From an uncultured Oscillospiraceae bacterium (GTDB taxonomy: Bacteria > Bacillota > Clostridia > Oscillospirales > Oscillospiraceae): DNA of 29,053 nucleotides. This document shows positions 20,472 to 28,717 of the stretch, piece after piece (position 1 is the first letter of the stretch; the number at the start of each line of letters is the position of its first letter). The stretch spans positions 1 through 29,053 of the forward strand of contig CAKTQR010000029.1 in the NCBI GenBank assembly GCA_934597175.1. The letters are read 5' to 3'. The notes below the pieces were generated by a model. The model had not been told where the DNA came from. It was given only the letters and a program-made list of their open reading frames with translations, and did not search any database. The position numbers and the translations under genes were made by a program.

Positions 20472-23400
20472 TTATTTAATGGTGAGCAGCAGCTCGCCGG
20501 CCTTGACGCTCTGGCCTTCCTTGACGAACATTTCGTCGACCGTGCCGTCCATGCGGGCAACGATGCTGGTCTCCATCTTCATCGCCTCGATGACGACGAG
20601 GACATCGTTCTGCTTTACCGTATCGCCGGGCTTGACGGCGACCTTGCAGACCATACCGGGGATGGATGCACCGGTCTGGCTCTTGTCGTTGGGGTCTGCC
20701 ATGACGGTCTTCGTGACGCTGTCGGCAGCCTTCGGGTCGGGCACTGCGACCTCACGGCGCATGCCGTTGAGCTCAAACTGCACATTGCGTGTGCCGTCGG
20801 GGTTAAGATCGCCAAGACCGAGGTACTTGATGATGAGGGTCTTGCCGTCCTCGATGTTTATCTGGTTGGTCTCGCCAACCGCCATGCCGTTGAAGAACAC
20901 ATGGCTGCCCATGCGCATGATGTAGCCGTACTCCTTGCGGTGGCGGATAAACTCCTCGTACACCTTGGGATACATGGCGTAGGAGATGAGGGAACGGGGG
21001 TACTCGTATCCGGGATAGAAGCTTGCGACTTCCTTGCGCAGCTTTTCAAAATTGACGGGCTCGAGCAGGTCGCCGGGGCGACCCTCGATGGGCTTTTCGC
21101 CCTTTAAAACGACCCTCTGCAGGTCCTCGGGGAAGCCGCAGGGCGGCTGACCCATCATGCCCTTGAAGTAGCTGACGACCGAGTCGGGGAACGCAAGAGA
21201 CTCGCCCTTTTCAACGATATTCTCAGGTGTCAGGTCGTTCTGCACCATGAATATCGCAAGGTCGCCGACCATCTTCGACGACGGGGTCACCTTGATGATA
21301 TCGCCGAGCATGAGGTTAACGGTGCGGTACATTTCCTTGACCTCGCCGAAGCGGTTGCCAAGGCCGATAGACTCGACCTGCGGCTGGAGGTTTGTGTACT
21401 GACCGCCGGGGATCTCATAGCGGTAGATATCGGTGACGGGGATCTTGAGGCCCTTGTCGAACTTCTCGTAGCGCAGGCGGACATCGCCCCAGTAATCGCA
21501 CAGCTCCTGCAGGCGCTGCGGGTCGAAGCCCGGGTCACGCTCCTGCCCACGCAGAGCCTCGTTGAGAGCGTTCATGCTCGGCTGGCTCGTGAGGTTTGCC
21601 ATAGAGCCGATGGCGGTGTCGACGATATCGCAGCCGGCCTCGGAGGCAAGCAGCAGCGTTGCCAGCTGGTTGCCGGTGGTGTTGTGCGTATGCAGGTTTA
21701 TCGGCAGGCCGACCTCCTGCTTGAGGGTGGAGATGAGCTTCTTTGCGGCATAGGGCTTGAGCAGGCCGGACATATCCTTAATGGTCAGGATATGAGCGCC
21801 ACGCTTTTCAAGCTCCTTTGCGAAATTGACATAGTATTCGAGCGTGTAGCGGTCACGGGTCGGGTCGAGGATATCGCCGGTGTAGCACACCGTGCCCTCG
21901 AGCAGCTTGCCCTGCTTCAAGACCTCGTCCATTGCGACCTCCATGTTCGGCAGCCAGTTGAGCGAGTCGAACACACGGAACACATCGATGCCCTCACGGG
22001 CGGCCTCGGCGATGAAGGCTCGCACGAGGTTATCCGGATAGCTTGCGTAGCCGACAAGGTTAGAGCCACGCAGCAGCATCTGGAACGGGATATTCGGGAT
22101 GAGCTCACGCATCATGCACAGGCGCTCCCACGGCGACTCGTGCAGGAAGCGGTAGCAGGTGTCGAAGGTCGCACCGCCCCACATCTCAAGCGAGAAGCAG
22201 TCGGCGAGGATATCGGCAGTGCCCTCTGCGCCCTTGAGGATATCACGGCTGCGCATGCGGGTCGACAGCAGCGACTGGTGTGCGTCACGCATGGTGGTGT
22301 CGGTTATGAGCAGCTTCTTCTCATTAAGGATATGCTGCTTTACCGCCTCGGGACCCTTGGTGTCGAGCAGGTGCTTTAAGCCGTCCTCGGCGGTGATGAC
22401 ACGCTTTGCCTTGGGGAATCTCGGCGTATCGTACTGATGGCGCTCGGTCTCGGGGTCTGCGACCTGGATGTTCGCAATGTACTTGAGCACACGGGTGGCA
22501 CGGTCCTTGCCCTCGGAAAACTCGAACAGTTCGGGAGTTTCGTCGATGAACTTGGTGTGGCACTTGCCGGCGATAAAGGTCGGGTGGTTGAGTATATTCG
22601 TGACAAAGGGAATGTTCGTCTTAACGCCCCTTACATGCTCCTCGTTTATGGCACGGGTGGCCTTGCGGCAGACCGCGGGGAAGGTGCAGTCCCAGCTCGT
22701 GACCTTAACGAGCAGCGAGTCGTAATACGGCGAGATGGTCGAGCCCGTGGCGACATTGCCGCCGTCGAGGCGAACGCCGAAGCCGCCGCCGGAGCGGTAG
22801 GCTGCGAGCTTGCCGTTATCGGGTGCGAAGTTGTTAGCCGGGTCTTCGGTGGTGACACGGCACTGGATGGCGTAGCCGTTGACTCTCAGGTCGTCCTGAC
22901 TGCCGAGACCTATCTCGGGGTGGCTTATCGGCGCACCCTCGGCAATGAGTATCTGCGCACGCACGAGGTCGACATTGGTGACCATCTCGGTGACGGTGTG
23001 CTCCACCTGGATACGAGGATTCATTTCGATAAAGTAGTGGTTGCCGTCACGGTCGACGAGAAATTCGACCGTACCTGCGTTCACATAGCCGACGGCTTCT
23101 GCGATCTTCACGGCGTCATGGTGCAGTCTGTCTCTTACCTCCTGCGGCACGCTCCATGCCGGGGCAAACTCGACGACCTTCTGATAGCGGCGCTGCAAAG
23201 AGCAGTCACGCTCGCCGAGGTGGCGCACATTGCCGTACTTGTCGGCAAGGATCTGCACCTCGATGTGCTTGGGCTCGACAAGGTACTTTTCGATGAAGAT
23301 ATCGTCGTTGCCGAACGCCTTCTTGGCCTCGCTCTTAACGAGCTCAAAGGCGGGGATGACCTCCTCGGGTGCATTGCACAGGCGCATGCCGCGGCCGCCG

Positions 23401-23903
23401 CCGCCTGCGGCTGCCTTTAAAATGACGGGGAAGCCGAAGGATATCGCCTTCTCCAGTGCCTCCTCGCCGCTTTTAAGCGGCTCTTTGCAGCCGGGAACTA
23501 CCGGCACGCCGCAGTCGATGGCGATCTGCTTTGCCGAGAGCTTGTCGCCCATCTTGCCGAGCACATCGCTGGGAGGTCCTATAAATGTGATGCCGTTTTC
23601 CTCGCAGGCTCTTGCAAAGTCGGCGTTTTCCGACAAAAAGCCGTAGCCGGGGTGGATAGCGTCGACATTGCGGCGCTTTGCAAGGTCGATGATGTCGGGA
23701 ATGTCGAGGTACACGCCGAGGGGGCTCTTGTTCTCGCCGACAAGATACGCCTCGTCGGCCTTGGTGCGGAACAGGCTCAGTGCGTCTTCCTTGGAGTACA
23801 TTGCGACCGTGTGCAGATCCAAGTCATAGCACGCTCTGAAAATTCTGACGGCTATCTCGCCACGGTTGGCCGCCAGCACCTTGTTGAATTTGATCTCAGC
23901 CAT
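20472..23903 (-). CDS. pyc: Pyruvate carboxylase (single-chain, biotin-dependent)
   Basis: The 1143-residue protein is full length. Domain order: biotin carboxylase (1 to about 450, with LKAAAGGGGRGMR and EMNPRIQVEHTVTE), carboxyltransferase (about 530-800, ITDTTMRDAHQSLLSTRMR), the allosteric/tetramer region, and a C-terminal biotin carrier domain with AMKM (biotin on K1109). It carboxylates pyruvate with bicarbonate and ATP to give oxaloacetate, for anaplerosis. ATG 23903 has AAAGGA seven bases upstream; it is monocistronic with a promoter at 23961-23989 and a strong terminator. The biotin ligase at 7231-7977 is the expected activating enzyme. Confidence 0.98.
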   Translation of the reverse strand: MAEIKFNKVLAANRGEIAVRIFRACYDLDLHTVAMYSKEDALSLFRTKADEAYLVGENKSPLGVYLDIPDIIDLAKRRNVDAIHPGYGFLSENADFARACEENGITFIGPPSDVLGKMGDKLSAKQIAIDCGVPVVPGCKEPLKSGEEALEKAISFGFPVILKAAAGGGGRGMRLCNAPEEVIPAFELVKSEAKKAFGNDDIFIEKYLVEPKHIEVQILADKYGNVRHLGERDCSLQRRYQKVVEFAPAWSVPQEVRDRLHHDAVKIAEAVGYVNAGTVEFLVDRDGNHYFIEMNPRIQVEHTVTEMVTNVDLVRAQILIAEGAPISHPEIGLGSQDDLRVNGYAIQCRVTTEDPANNFAPDNGKLAAYRSGGGFGVRLDGGNVATGSTISPYYDSLLVKVTSWDCTFPAVCRKATRAINEEHVRGVKTNIPFVTNILNHPTFIAGKCHTKFIDETPELFEFSEGKDRATRVLKYIANIQVADPETERHQYDTPRFPKAKRVITAEDGLKHLLDTKGPEAVKQHILNEKKLLITDTTMRDAHQSLLSTRMRSRDILKGAEGTADILADCFSLEMWGGATFDTCYRFLHESPWERLCMMRELIPNIPFQMLLRGSNLVGYASYPDNLVRAFIAEAAREGIDVFRVFDSLNWLPNMEVAMDEVLKQGKLLEGTVCYTGDILDPTRDRYTLEYYVNFAKELEKRGAHILTIKDMSGLLKPYAAKKLISTLKQEVGLPINLHTHNTTGNQLATLLLASEAGCDIVDTAIGSMANLTSQPSMNALNEALRGQERDPGFDPQRLQELCDYWGDVRLRYEKFDKGLKIPVTDIYRYEIPGGQYTNLQPQVESIGLGNRFGEVKEMYRTVNLMLGDIIKVTPSSKMVGDLAIFMVQNDLTPENIVEKGESLAFPDSVVSYFKGMMGQPPCGFPEDLQRVVLKGEKPIEGRPGDLLEPVNFEKLRKEVASFYPGYEYPRSLISYAMYPKVYEEFIRHRKEYGYIMRMGSHVFFNGMAVGETNQINIEDGKTLIIKYLGLGDLNPDGTRNVQFELNGMRREVAVPDPKAADSVTKTVMADPNDKSQTGASIPGMVCKVAVKPGDTVKQNDVLVVIEAMKMETSIVARMDGTVDEMFVKEGQSVKAGELLLTIK

Positions 23904-23960
23904 TTCTTTGTCCTTTCCTTTTGATTTATGTCAGTTTATAAAACGCAAATTTCTTAAATT

Positions 23961-23989
23961 AGTATATCATTTGATTATATTAAGTGCAA
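23961..23989 (-). promoter_or_regulatory. SigA promoter of pyc
   Basis: On the minus strand TTGCAC (23989-23984) and TATACT (23966-23961) are 17 bp apart, 58 bases before the pyc start. The divergent AT-rich spacer to 24179 contains one further hairpin (CGCAAAAA 24043-24050, TTTTTTGCG 24057-24065). Confidence 0.8.
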
Positions 23990-24179
23990 CATATAAAATT
24001 CGCAGACATTATGCATTAAAATTTTAACACAAATCAAGTTCACGCAAAAAGCATCATTTTTTGCGTATTGTGCCGTTTTTTTGCTGAAAATAAGTAAAGA
24101 TTTTCGAAAAAGCCGCAAAATAGTTCTGAATTTTTAACTATGATAAAATTTTAATTTGCTTTTTTATGTCTCCGGTTTA

Positions 24180-24188
24180 TGCTATAAT
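24180..24188 (+). promoter_or_regulatory. Extended -10 promoter of the TrmH-family gene
   Basis: TGCTATAAT (24180-24188) is an extended -10 element. No good -35 at 16-18 bp is seen (TTTTTA at 24161 is weak). Confidence 0.65.
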
Positions 24189-24222
24189 TCGAGTAAGTAT
24201 TTGATCATAAGGTAAATCAGCT

Positions 24223-25053
24223 ATGGCAAACATAAAAGAAGTAACAGATTTTTCAGACCCGGAGCTTGATATCTACGCCCGCCTGACCGAGGTGCAGCTG
24301 CTAAACCGCCGTGAGCCGGACAAGGGCATTTTCATCGCCGAAAGCCCCAAGGTCATCGAGCGTGCGCTGAACGCCGGCTGCGTGCCGATATCGTTTCTCA
24401 TGGAGACACGGCATGTGGAAAATCAGGCAAAGGAGCTCATCGCCCGCTGCGGGGATATACCCGTTTTCACCGCCGAGCTTGATGTCCTGACGCAGCTGAC
24501 GGGCTTTAAGCTCACCCGGGGCATGCTCTGCGCCATGTACCGCCCGAGGCTTCCAACCGTCGAGGATATCTGCAAAAACGCACGGCGTGTTGCGGTGCTC
24601 GAGGATGTCATGAATCCCACGAATGTGGGCGCTATCTTCCGCTCGGCGGCGGCGCTGGGCATTGACGCCGTCGTTCTCACGAGCGCAAGCAGCGACCCAT
24701 TATACCGCCGCTCGATAAGGGTCAGCATGGGCACGGTGTTTCAAGTGCCGTGGACTTATCTCGGCGAGGACGGCATTAGCGAGCTGCGCAGTCTCGGCTT
24801 CAAGACCGCCGCAATGGCGCTCAAGTCCGATTCCATGCCCATTTACGACCCACGCCTTACGAGGATAGACAAGCTCGCCATCGTGCTCGGCACGGAGGGC
24901 GACGGCTTGGCGGCGAGCACCATCGCCGACTGCGACTACACGGTGCTCATCCCCATGTCGCACGGGGTGGACTCTTTAAATGTCGCCGCAGCGAGCGCCG
25001 TCGCATTTTATCAGCTCGCCGCACTTGACGGGATAGGCGGTACAAAGGTATAA
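24223..25053 (+). CDS. TrmH/SpoU-family RNA 2'-O-methyltransferase
   Basis: The 276-residue protein has the three SpoU motifs: NPTNVGAIFRSA (131-142), LGTEGDGL (222-229) and IPMSHGVDSLNVAAASAV (243-260) forming the trefoil-knot SAM site; residues 1-110 are an RNA-binding substrate domain. Targets of relatives are 2'-O-ribose sites in 23S rRNA or tRNA; this one cannot be assigned. ATG 24223 has AAGG about ten bases upstream, behind an extended -10 promoter. The small Nif11-like gene follows by 30 bases. Confidence 0.95.
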   Translation: MANIKEVTDFSDPELDIYARLTEVQLLNRREPDKGIFIAESPKVIERALNAGCVPISFLMETRHVENQAKELIARCGDIPVFTAELDVLTQLTGFKLTRGMLCAMYRPRLPTVEDICKNARRVAVLEDVMNPTNVGAIFRSAAALGIDAVVLTSASSDPLYRRSIRVSMGTVFQVPWTYLGEDGISELRSLGFKTAAMALKSDSMPIYDPRLTRIDKLAIVLGTEGDGLAASTIADCDYTVLIPMSHGVDSLNVAAASAVAFYQLAALDGIGGTKV

Positions 25054-25083
25054 TTAAGTATATCATTTTATGGAGAGCTAAGC

Positions 25084-25416
25084 ATGAATATTAATGTTAT
25101 AAAGTTTTTTGAAAAGTACGACTCCGACCCCGAGCTTCAAAAGCGTGTTGCCGACGCCGTGAACGCCTACCCCGGCAGTCTTGAGCTGCGTGAGGCGCTT
25201 GTCGAGGCGTGCCTGCTGCCGTTTGCCGAGGAGCTCGGTCTGCCGTTTACCGTGGTCGACCTCAAGGTATACGAGGCGACGAAGCGCCACGCAAAGCACA
25301 AGGATGTCGAGCTCACCGAGGCCGACCTTGCCGCCGAGGATGACGACGAGGATTACTGGCTCGAGGGCAAGGGCTGGACAAACGACGAGTCGGCGTTCTG
25401 CACAGGTCAGCACTGA
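25084..25416 (+). CDS. Small protein with Nif11-like N-terminal region
   Basis: The 110-residue protein starts INVIKFFEKYDSDPELQKRV and continues with PFAEELGLPFTVVDLKVYE (about residues 46-64), a pattern like the Nif11 leader domain (start helix, then A-K/E-E-L-G-x-x-F-T). The C-terminal third is acidic (ADLAAEDDDEDYWLEGKGW) and ends with a single cysteine (SAFCTGQH). Nif11-like leaders precede RiPP core peptides, but here no modifying enzyme or transporter is adjacent and the tail has no Cys/Ser/Thr-rich core, so a role as a stand-alone protein is more likely. ATG 25084 has GGAGAG upstream; it is probably co-transcribed with the TrmH gene and ends in a terminator. Confidence 0.6.
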   Translation: MNINVIKFFEKYDSDPELQKRVADAVNAYPGSLELREALVEACLLPFAEELGLPFTVVDLKVYEATKRHAKHKDVELTEADLAAEDDDEDYWLEGKGWTNDESAFCTGQH

Positions 25417-25421
25417 TTATA

Positions 25422-25446
25422 ATCCCGGTCAACCCGGGATTTTTTT
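25422..25446 (+). terminator. Terminator after the Nif11-like gene
   Basis: ATCCCGG (25422-25428), TCAAC loop, CCGGGAT (25434-25440), then T6. Confidence 0.9.
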
Positions 25447-25456
25447 GAGGGTATAA

Positions 25457-26677
25457 ATGAAAGTACAAAGAAATTTTCCGAAGTTCATAATCACCGCCAA
25501 GGGCACCCGCTGGGTCGAGCAGGGTCACCCGTGGATATACGAGGCGGAGGTCATCCGCTCCGAGGGCGAGGTGGAAAACGGCTGCCTTGTCGACGCCGTC
25601 AGCGAAAAGGGCAAGTACCTCGGCACGGGCTTTCTGAGCCTTAACAGCAAAATTCGCATCCGCCTTATCTCCCGCAACGCAAACGACAAATTTGACGAGG
25701 CGTTCTGGCGCAGGCGCATAGGCTACGCCTGGGATTACCGCAAGACCGTCATGGCAGGTGACTTAAACTGCTGCCGTGTCATCTTCGGCGAAGCAGACGG
25801 CTTCCCGGGTCTGACGGTCGATAAATTTGCCGACATTTTAGTCACGCAGACGCTCTCGGTCGGCATGGAAAAATTAAAGCCCATGCTGTTCCCGCTCATC
25901 GCCGAGGTGCTGCGTGCCGACGGGCATGAGATCAGCGGCATCTTCGAGCGCAACGATGTGAAAATTCGTGAGCTGGAGGGACTTGCGCAGGGCAAGGGCT
26001 GGTTCGGCGATGCGCACCCCGAAAGCTGCGTGACCGAAATTTGCGAAAACGGCGTGTACTACAGCGTCGATGTCGAAAACGGGCAGAAAACCGGCTTCTT
26101 CCTCGACCAGAAGTATAACCGCCTCGCCGTTGCCCGACTTGCAAAGGGCAAGAGGGTGCTCGACTGCTTCACGCACACGGGCTCGTTTGCGCTCAACGCC
26201 GCAATGGGCGGCGCCGAGCATGTGACGGCGGTGGATGTGTCCGAAAGCGCCATCGAGATGGCTCGCAAAAACGCCGAGCGCAACGGGCTTAGTGAGCGCA
26301 TGGATTTTATCGCCGCCAATGTGTTTGATCTCCTGCCCGAGCTTGAGGTCAAGAGCAAAAAGCCCTTTGATTTTATAATTCTCGACCCGCCTGCGTTCAC
26401 GAAGTCACGCAAAACGGTGCACAGCGCCGAGCGTGGGTATAAGGAGATAAACCTGCGTGCGCTGCGCCTGCTGCCGAGGGGCGGGTATTTCGCCACCGCC
26501 TCGTGCAGCCACTTCATGCCGTCGGAGCTGTTCGTGAAGATGCTCAAGTCTGCGGCGCTCGACGCCGGTGTTGAGCTGCGGCAGATAGAAGCCCGCCAGC
26601 AGTCGCCCGACCACCCGATACTCTGGAATGTCCCCGAGACCGATTACCTCAAGTTCTACATATTCCAAGTGGTGTAA
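25457..26677 (+). CDS. Class I SAM-dependent 23S rRNA methyltransferase, RlmI-like
   Basis: The 406-residue protein has an N-terminal PUA domain (about 4-75), a linker with EARxxFG-like RNA-binding residues, then a Rossmann methyltransferase: KTGFFLDQKYNR (211-222), motif I LDCFTHTGSF (235-244), DPPAF (310-314) and a cysteine-containing ASCSHF near 354, as in the RlmI/YwbD group that makes m5C in 23S rRNA. The E. coli target is C1962; identity here is inferred. ATG 25457 has GAGGG six bases upstream. It follows a terminator, and an element fragment lies directly after its stop. Confidence 0.88.
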   Translation: MKVQRNFPKFIITAKGTRWVEQGHPWIYEAEVIRSEGEVENGCLVDAVSEKGKYLGTGFLSLNSKIRIRLISRNANDKFDEAFWRRRIGYAWDYRKTVMAGDLNCCRVIFGEADGFPGLTVDKFADILVTQTLSVGMEKLKPMLFPLIAEVLRADGHEISGIFERNDVKIRELEGLAQGKGWFGDAHPESCVTEICENGVYYSVDVENGQKTGFFLDQKYNRLAVARLAKGKRVLDCFTHTGSFALNAAMGGAEHVTAVDVSESAIEMARKNAERNGLSERMDFIAANVFDLLPELEVKSKKPFDFIILDPPAFTKSRKTVHSAERGYKEINLRALRLLPRGGYFATASCSHFMPSELFVKMLKSAALDAGVELRQIEARQQSPDHPILWNVPETDYLKFYIFQVV

Positions 26678-26732
26678 TATATGAACTAGGGGTTTAGCGA
26701 AGCATGGGCGGAAAGCTGCCCGTCAAAACCGA
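26677..26732 (+). repeat. Partial copy E of the dispersed repeat
   Basis: Only the right half is present: an ATATATGAACTAGG segment followed by GCGAAGCATGGGCGGAAAGC and TCAAAACCG, matching the right half of diverged copy D (13910-13967). The left inverted repeat is absent. It starts at the last base of the stop codon of the methyltransferase gene. Confidence 0.65.
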
Positions 26733-26759
26733 TAGGCGATCAACTTCCGTCAGCTACGC

Positions 26760-26788
26760 TTGACGAAGCAGGTCAAATGCGGTATTAT
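26760..26788 (+). promoter_or_regulatory. Promoter of the zinc-ribbon/Big-domain gene
   Basis: TTGACG (26760-26765) and TATTAT (26783-26788) are 17 bp apart. The start codon is at 26820 with AGGAGG upstream. Confidence 0.75.
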
Positions 26789-26819
26789 TGTTATGTATTT
26801 TTACTAAGGAGGAACTAAT

Positions 26820-27440
26820 ATGGGTTTTATTCCTCAGGTCACCTGCCGGCGCTGCGGCACGAAGTTCTCCGCCATGCGCCACCGCTGCCCGTCCTGCGGC
26901 ACTCGCAGAGTCAACAGCAGCAGCCGTGCCCCCGGCACTACCGCCGGCGCAGTCAAGGGCACTCCCGCCAACAAGGCGGCTAACGAAAACAGAAAGTGGC
27001 AGCTCGTGTTCGGAGCTATTTTGATAGCTGCGATAATCGTCGCCCTTATAGTCATGATAAGCATCAGCCTCAAGAACGCCGACAATCCCAATGCGCCGGT
27101 CATGCCGACCACGCCGCCCGAGGTGTCCGCCGTTCCGACGCCGACGCCCACGCCGACCCCGACTCCCACGCCCACGCCCGAGGTCACCGAGCTTCAGATA
27201 ACCTACGCCGGTAACCCCATCGGCACGGACTTCACCTGCCATGTCGGCGACTCTGTCGGACTGTCAGGCTCGCACTTCCCGCTGACTATCGCCGCCGATT
27301 ACCAGTGGTCGATAAGCGACGAGGGCGTCGCCACGATATCCGAGGACGGCACAGTCAAGGGTGTTGCCCCGGGCTCTGCGACCATTACCCTCACCTGCTA
27401 CGGCAAGACCGCCACCTGCGTGGTTTATGTAAGAGGATAA
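26820..27440 (+). CDS. Zinc-ribbon, one-helix membrane protein with PT repeats and a Big_2-like domain
   Basis: The 206-residue protein has four parts: a zinc ribbon with C9-x2-C12 and C23-x2-C26 (facing the cytoplasm), a basic/Thr-rich linker, one membrane helix (about 61-84), a proline-threonine repeat (106-120) and a C-terminal Ig-like Big_2 domain (about 123-206, ending ATISEDGTVKGVAPGSATITLTC). Such an arrangement is common for clostridial membrane proteins with a cell-envelope domain and an intracellular ribbon; function is unknown. ATG 26820 has AGGAGG. The PT segment is coded by a 6-bp-like microsatellite (27135-27179) and could vary in length. No partner gene is adjacent. Confidence 0.85.
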   Translation: MGFIPQVTCRRCGTKFSAMRHRCPSCGTRRVNSSSRAPGTTAGAVKGTPANKAANENRKWQLVFGAILIAAIIVALIVMISISLKNADNPNAPVMPTTPPEVSAVPTPTPTPTPTPTPTPEVTELQITYAGNPIGTDFTCHVGDSVGLSGSHFPLTIAADYQWSISDEGVATISEDGTVKGVAPGSATITLTCYGKTATCVVYVRG

Positions 27441-27456
27441 AAATTATAAAAAACTA

Positions 27457-27485
27457 TTGACAAATCCATCGGCATCGGTTACAAT
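27457..27485 (+). promoter_or_regulatory. Strong SigA promoter of tRNA-Val
   Basis: TTGACA (27457-27462) and TACAAT (27480-27485) are 17 bp apart, 18 bases before the tRNA. Confidence 0.9.
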
Positions 27486-27502
27486 AACCCGTGCCGATAA
27501 AT

Positions 27503-27578
27503 GGACGATTGGCGCAGCTGGTAGCGCATCCGCTTGACGTGCGGGAGGTCACAAGTTCGAGTCTTGTATCGTCCACCA
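27503..27578 (+). tRNA. tRNA-Val (anticodon GAC)
   Basis: The 76 bases form a full cloverleaf: acceptor GGACGAT/ATCGTCC, D stem GCGC/GCGC, anticodon stem CCGC/GCGG with loop TTGACGT (anticodon GAC), T stem ACAAG/CTTGT, discriminator A and encoded CCA at the end. Confidence 0.97.
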
Positions 27579-27581
27579 AAG

Positions 27582-27609
27582 AAAACCACACCGAAAGGTG
27601 TGGTTTTTT
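27582..27609 (+). terminator. Terminator after tRNA-Val
   Basis: AAAACCACACC (27582-27592), GAAA loop, GGTGTGG and a T6 run. Confidence 0.92.
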
Positions 27610-27973
27610 GTTTTTCTCCGGAATCTTTCCCGTTTTTTGCCGTAAAATAGTTCGGCGAATTTTCGGAAGTTTTCTCTACAGCAGCATTTATGTGTGCAAA
27701 ACACTTGTATGGTTTTATCGTATTTCTCCTCTAATTTTGATGTTTTTTCACTCTGCAAAAACAGAGTTACTTGTCAAATTTCAACCTCTCTGATCATATA
27801 CTATTAGACATGCCAAATATAATAAGTATGTAGATTCAGAAAAGCGGATATGTTAATTGATGTTAGAAGAAAGCAGAAATGTATGCAATCTGTTGCGAAA
27901 ATTATAAATTTTATTGTTTTTTCATAAAAAAGCAGATGCATGCTACTTGATTTTGAAAAGGTGAGATGCTATT
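27610..27973. other. AT-rich intergenic stretch after tRNA-Val
   Basis: No gene is supported. The composition is clearly more AT-rich than the rest of the window, like the ORF and GNAT gene that follow. A degenerate duplication of about 40 bases is seen: 27847-27889 resembles 27963-28002, the latter lying around the ATG at 27974. No copy of the tRNA-Val 3' end was found here. Confidence 0.45.
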
Positions 27974-28033
27974 ATGATGTCAGAAGGAAGCAAGGATGCA
28001 AACGAAAAAAGTAGAAAGAAAGGGGAGGGTACT

Positions 28034-28168
28034 ATGTCCGCTTTAGTACAAAGATGTTCTTACGACCTTGGCAAAAAGAAATCAGACAAGCGTGAGCAGG
28101 TAATTTCAAAGGAAGAGTTAAAATCGATTAAAGAATCGCTTGAGAAGTACCTGCCCAAAAAGAAATAA
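28034..28168 (+). CDS. Small basic protein upstream of the GNAT gene
   Basis: From the ATG at 28034 the product has 44 residues (MSALVQRCSYDLGKKKSDKR at the start, ending EKYLPKKK), rich in lysine with a probable C-terminal helix. The ATG has a strong GGGGAGGG site four to five bases upstream; an ATG at 27974 with AAGGTGAG would add 20 residues, but those codons overlap a duplicated AT-rich stretch. It overlaps the GNAT start by one base (TAATG), so it is co-translated. Small antitoxins commonly precede GNAT toxins, but this one is too short for the usual ribbon-helix-helix antitoxin; no family is recognised. Confidence 0.5.
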   Translation: MSALVQRCSYDLGKKKSDKREQVISKEELKSIKESLEKYLPKKK

Positions 28169-28701
28169 TGGTTTATTTTGAACTAATGAGTGGCAAGCAT
28201 ATTGAGCTGGCATGGCGATTCCATGTCAGCTCTCTTTCTTGTGATAATCCGGAATATTATAGGCAATATCTTGCCTTTTCGGCCACCTCAGACCACAGTA
28301 TTGGCATGGGTGTAACGCACATTCTTGCTGAACATGATGAAAATGATAATGCCACGGCCATCATAGGCTATGTTACACTAAGAACTAGTTCATTTACAAG
28401 CCGAGCAGAAGACGGCAAGAAAATTTGTAATCCGTCATTGGAGATAGCTGAACTTGCAGTTGATGAGCAATACGAAGGAAAAGGCTATGGGCGTACTCTT
28501 GTTAATTATGCAATAGCCATGGCTGACTGCATTAGAAATGAATTTGTTGCCCTAAAGCATATATGCCTCTGTGCAGATCCTAGGGCGGTGGAATTCTATG
28601 TAAAAAACAGGTTTAATAAACTCGAAGACTATTATGAGATGCCGTATGACGGATCCAACAACGATTGCACCCCCATGTACCTGACTCTTCCTGATTTGTG
28701 A
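28168..28701 (+). CDS. GNAT-family N-acetyltransferase
   Basis: The 177-residue protein has a GNAT motif A: LEIAELAVDEQYEGKGYGRTL, in which Q101-Y-E-G-K-G-Y-G108 is the acetyl-CoA pyrophosphate loop. Before it lies a GYVTLR strand, after it a C-terminal half with DPRAVEFYVKNRFNKLED, typical of the AAA/FY-x-x-x-GF region. The acceptor is unknown; the form is close to GNATs that act on tRNA or small amines, and type II toxin GNATs are similar. Codon and base use are AT-richer than the neighbours, which suggests horizontal gain. It overlaps the small ORF before it by one base. Confidence 0.85.
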   Translation: MVYFELMSGKHIELAWRFHVSSLSCDNPEYYRQYLAFSATSDHSIGMGVTHILAEHDENDNATAIIGYVTLRTSSFTSRAEDGKKICNPSLEIAELAVDEQYEGKGYGRTLVNYAIAMADCIRNEFVALKHICLCADPRAVEFYVKNRFNKLEDYYEMPYDGSNNDCTPMYLTLPDL

Positions 28702-28717
28702 AAGGCTCACCCCCACT

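Noticed and set aside
22437..23420. A 327-codon open frame on the plus strand within pyc
   Set aside because: Antisense to conserved biotin carboxylase sequence; no start signal.
24000..24179. A regulatory RNA in the AT-rich divergent spacer before pyc
   Set aside because: Only one simple AT-rich hairpin is visible, and the rest is explained by promoters; no riboswitch core was recognised.
27503..27578. tRNA-Val as the integration site of the AT-rich GNAT patch
   Set aside because: No second copy of its 3' end could be found downstream within the window; the duplicated tRNA end belongs to tRNA-Lys.
27491..27793. A 100-codon frame starting inside tRNA-Val
   Set aside because: It covers the tRNA and its terminator and continues into AT-rich sequence without any protein-like pattern.
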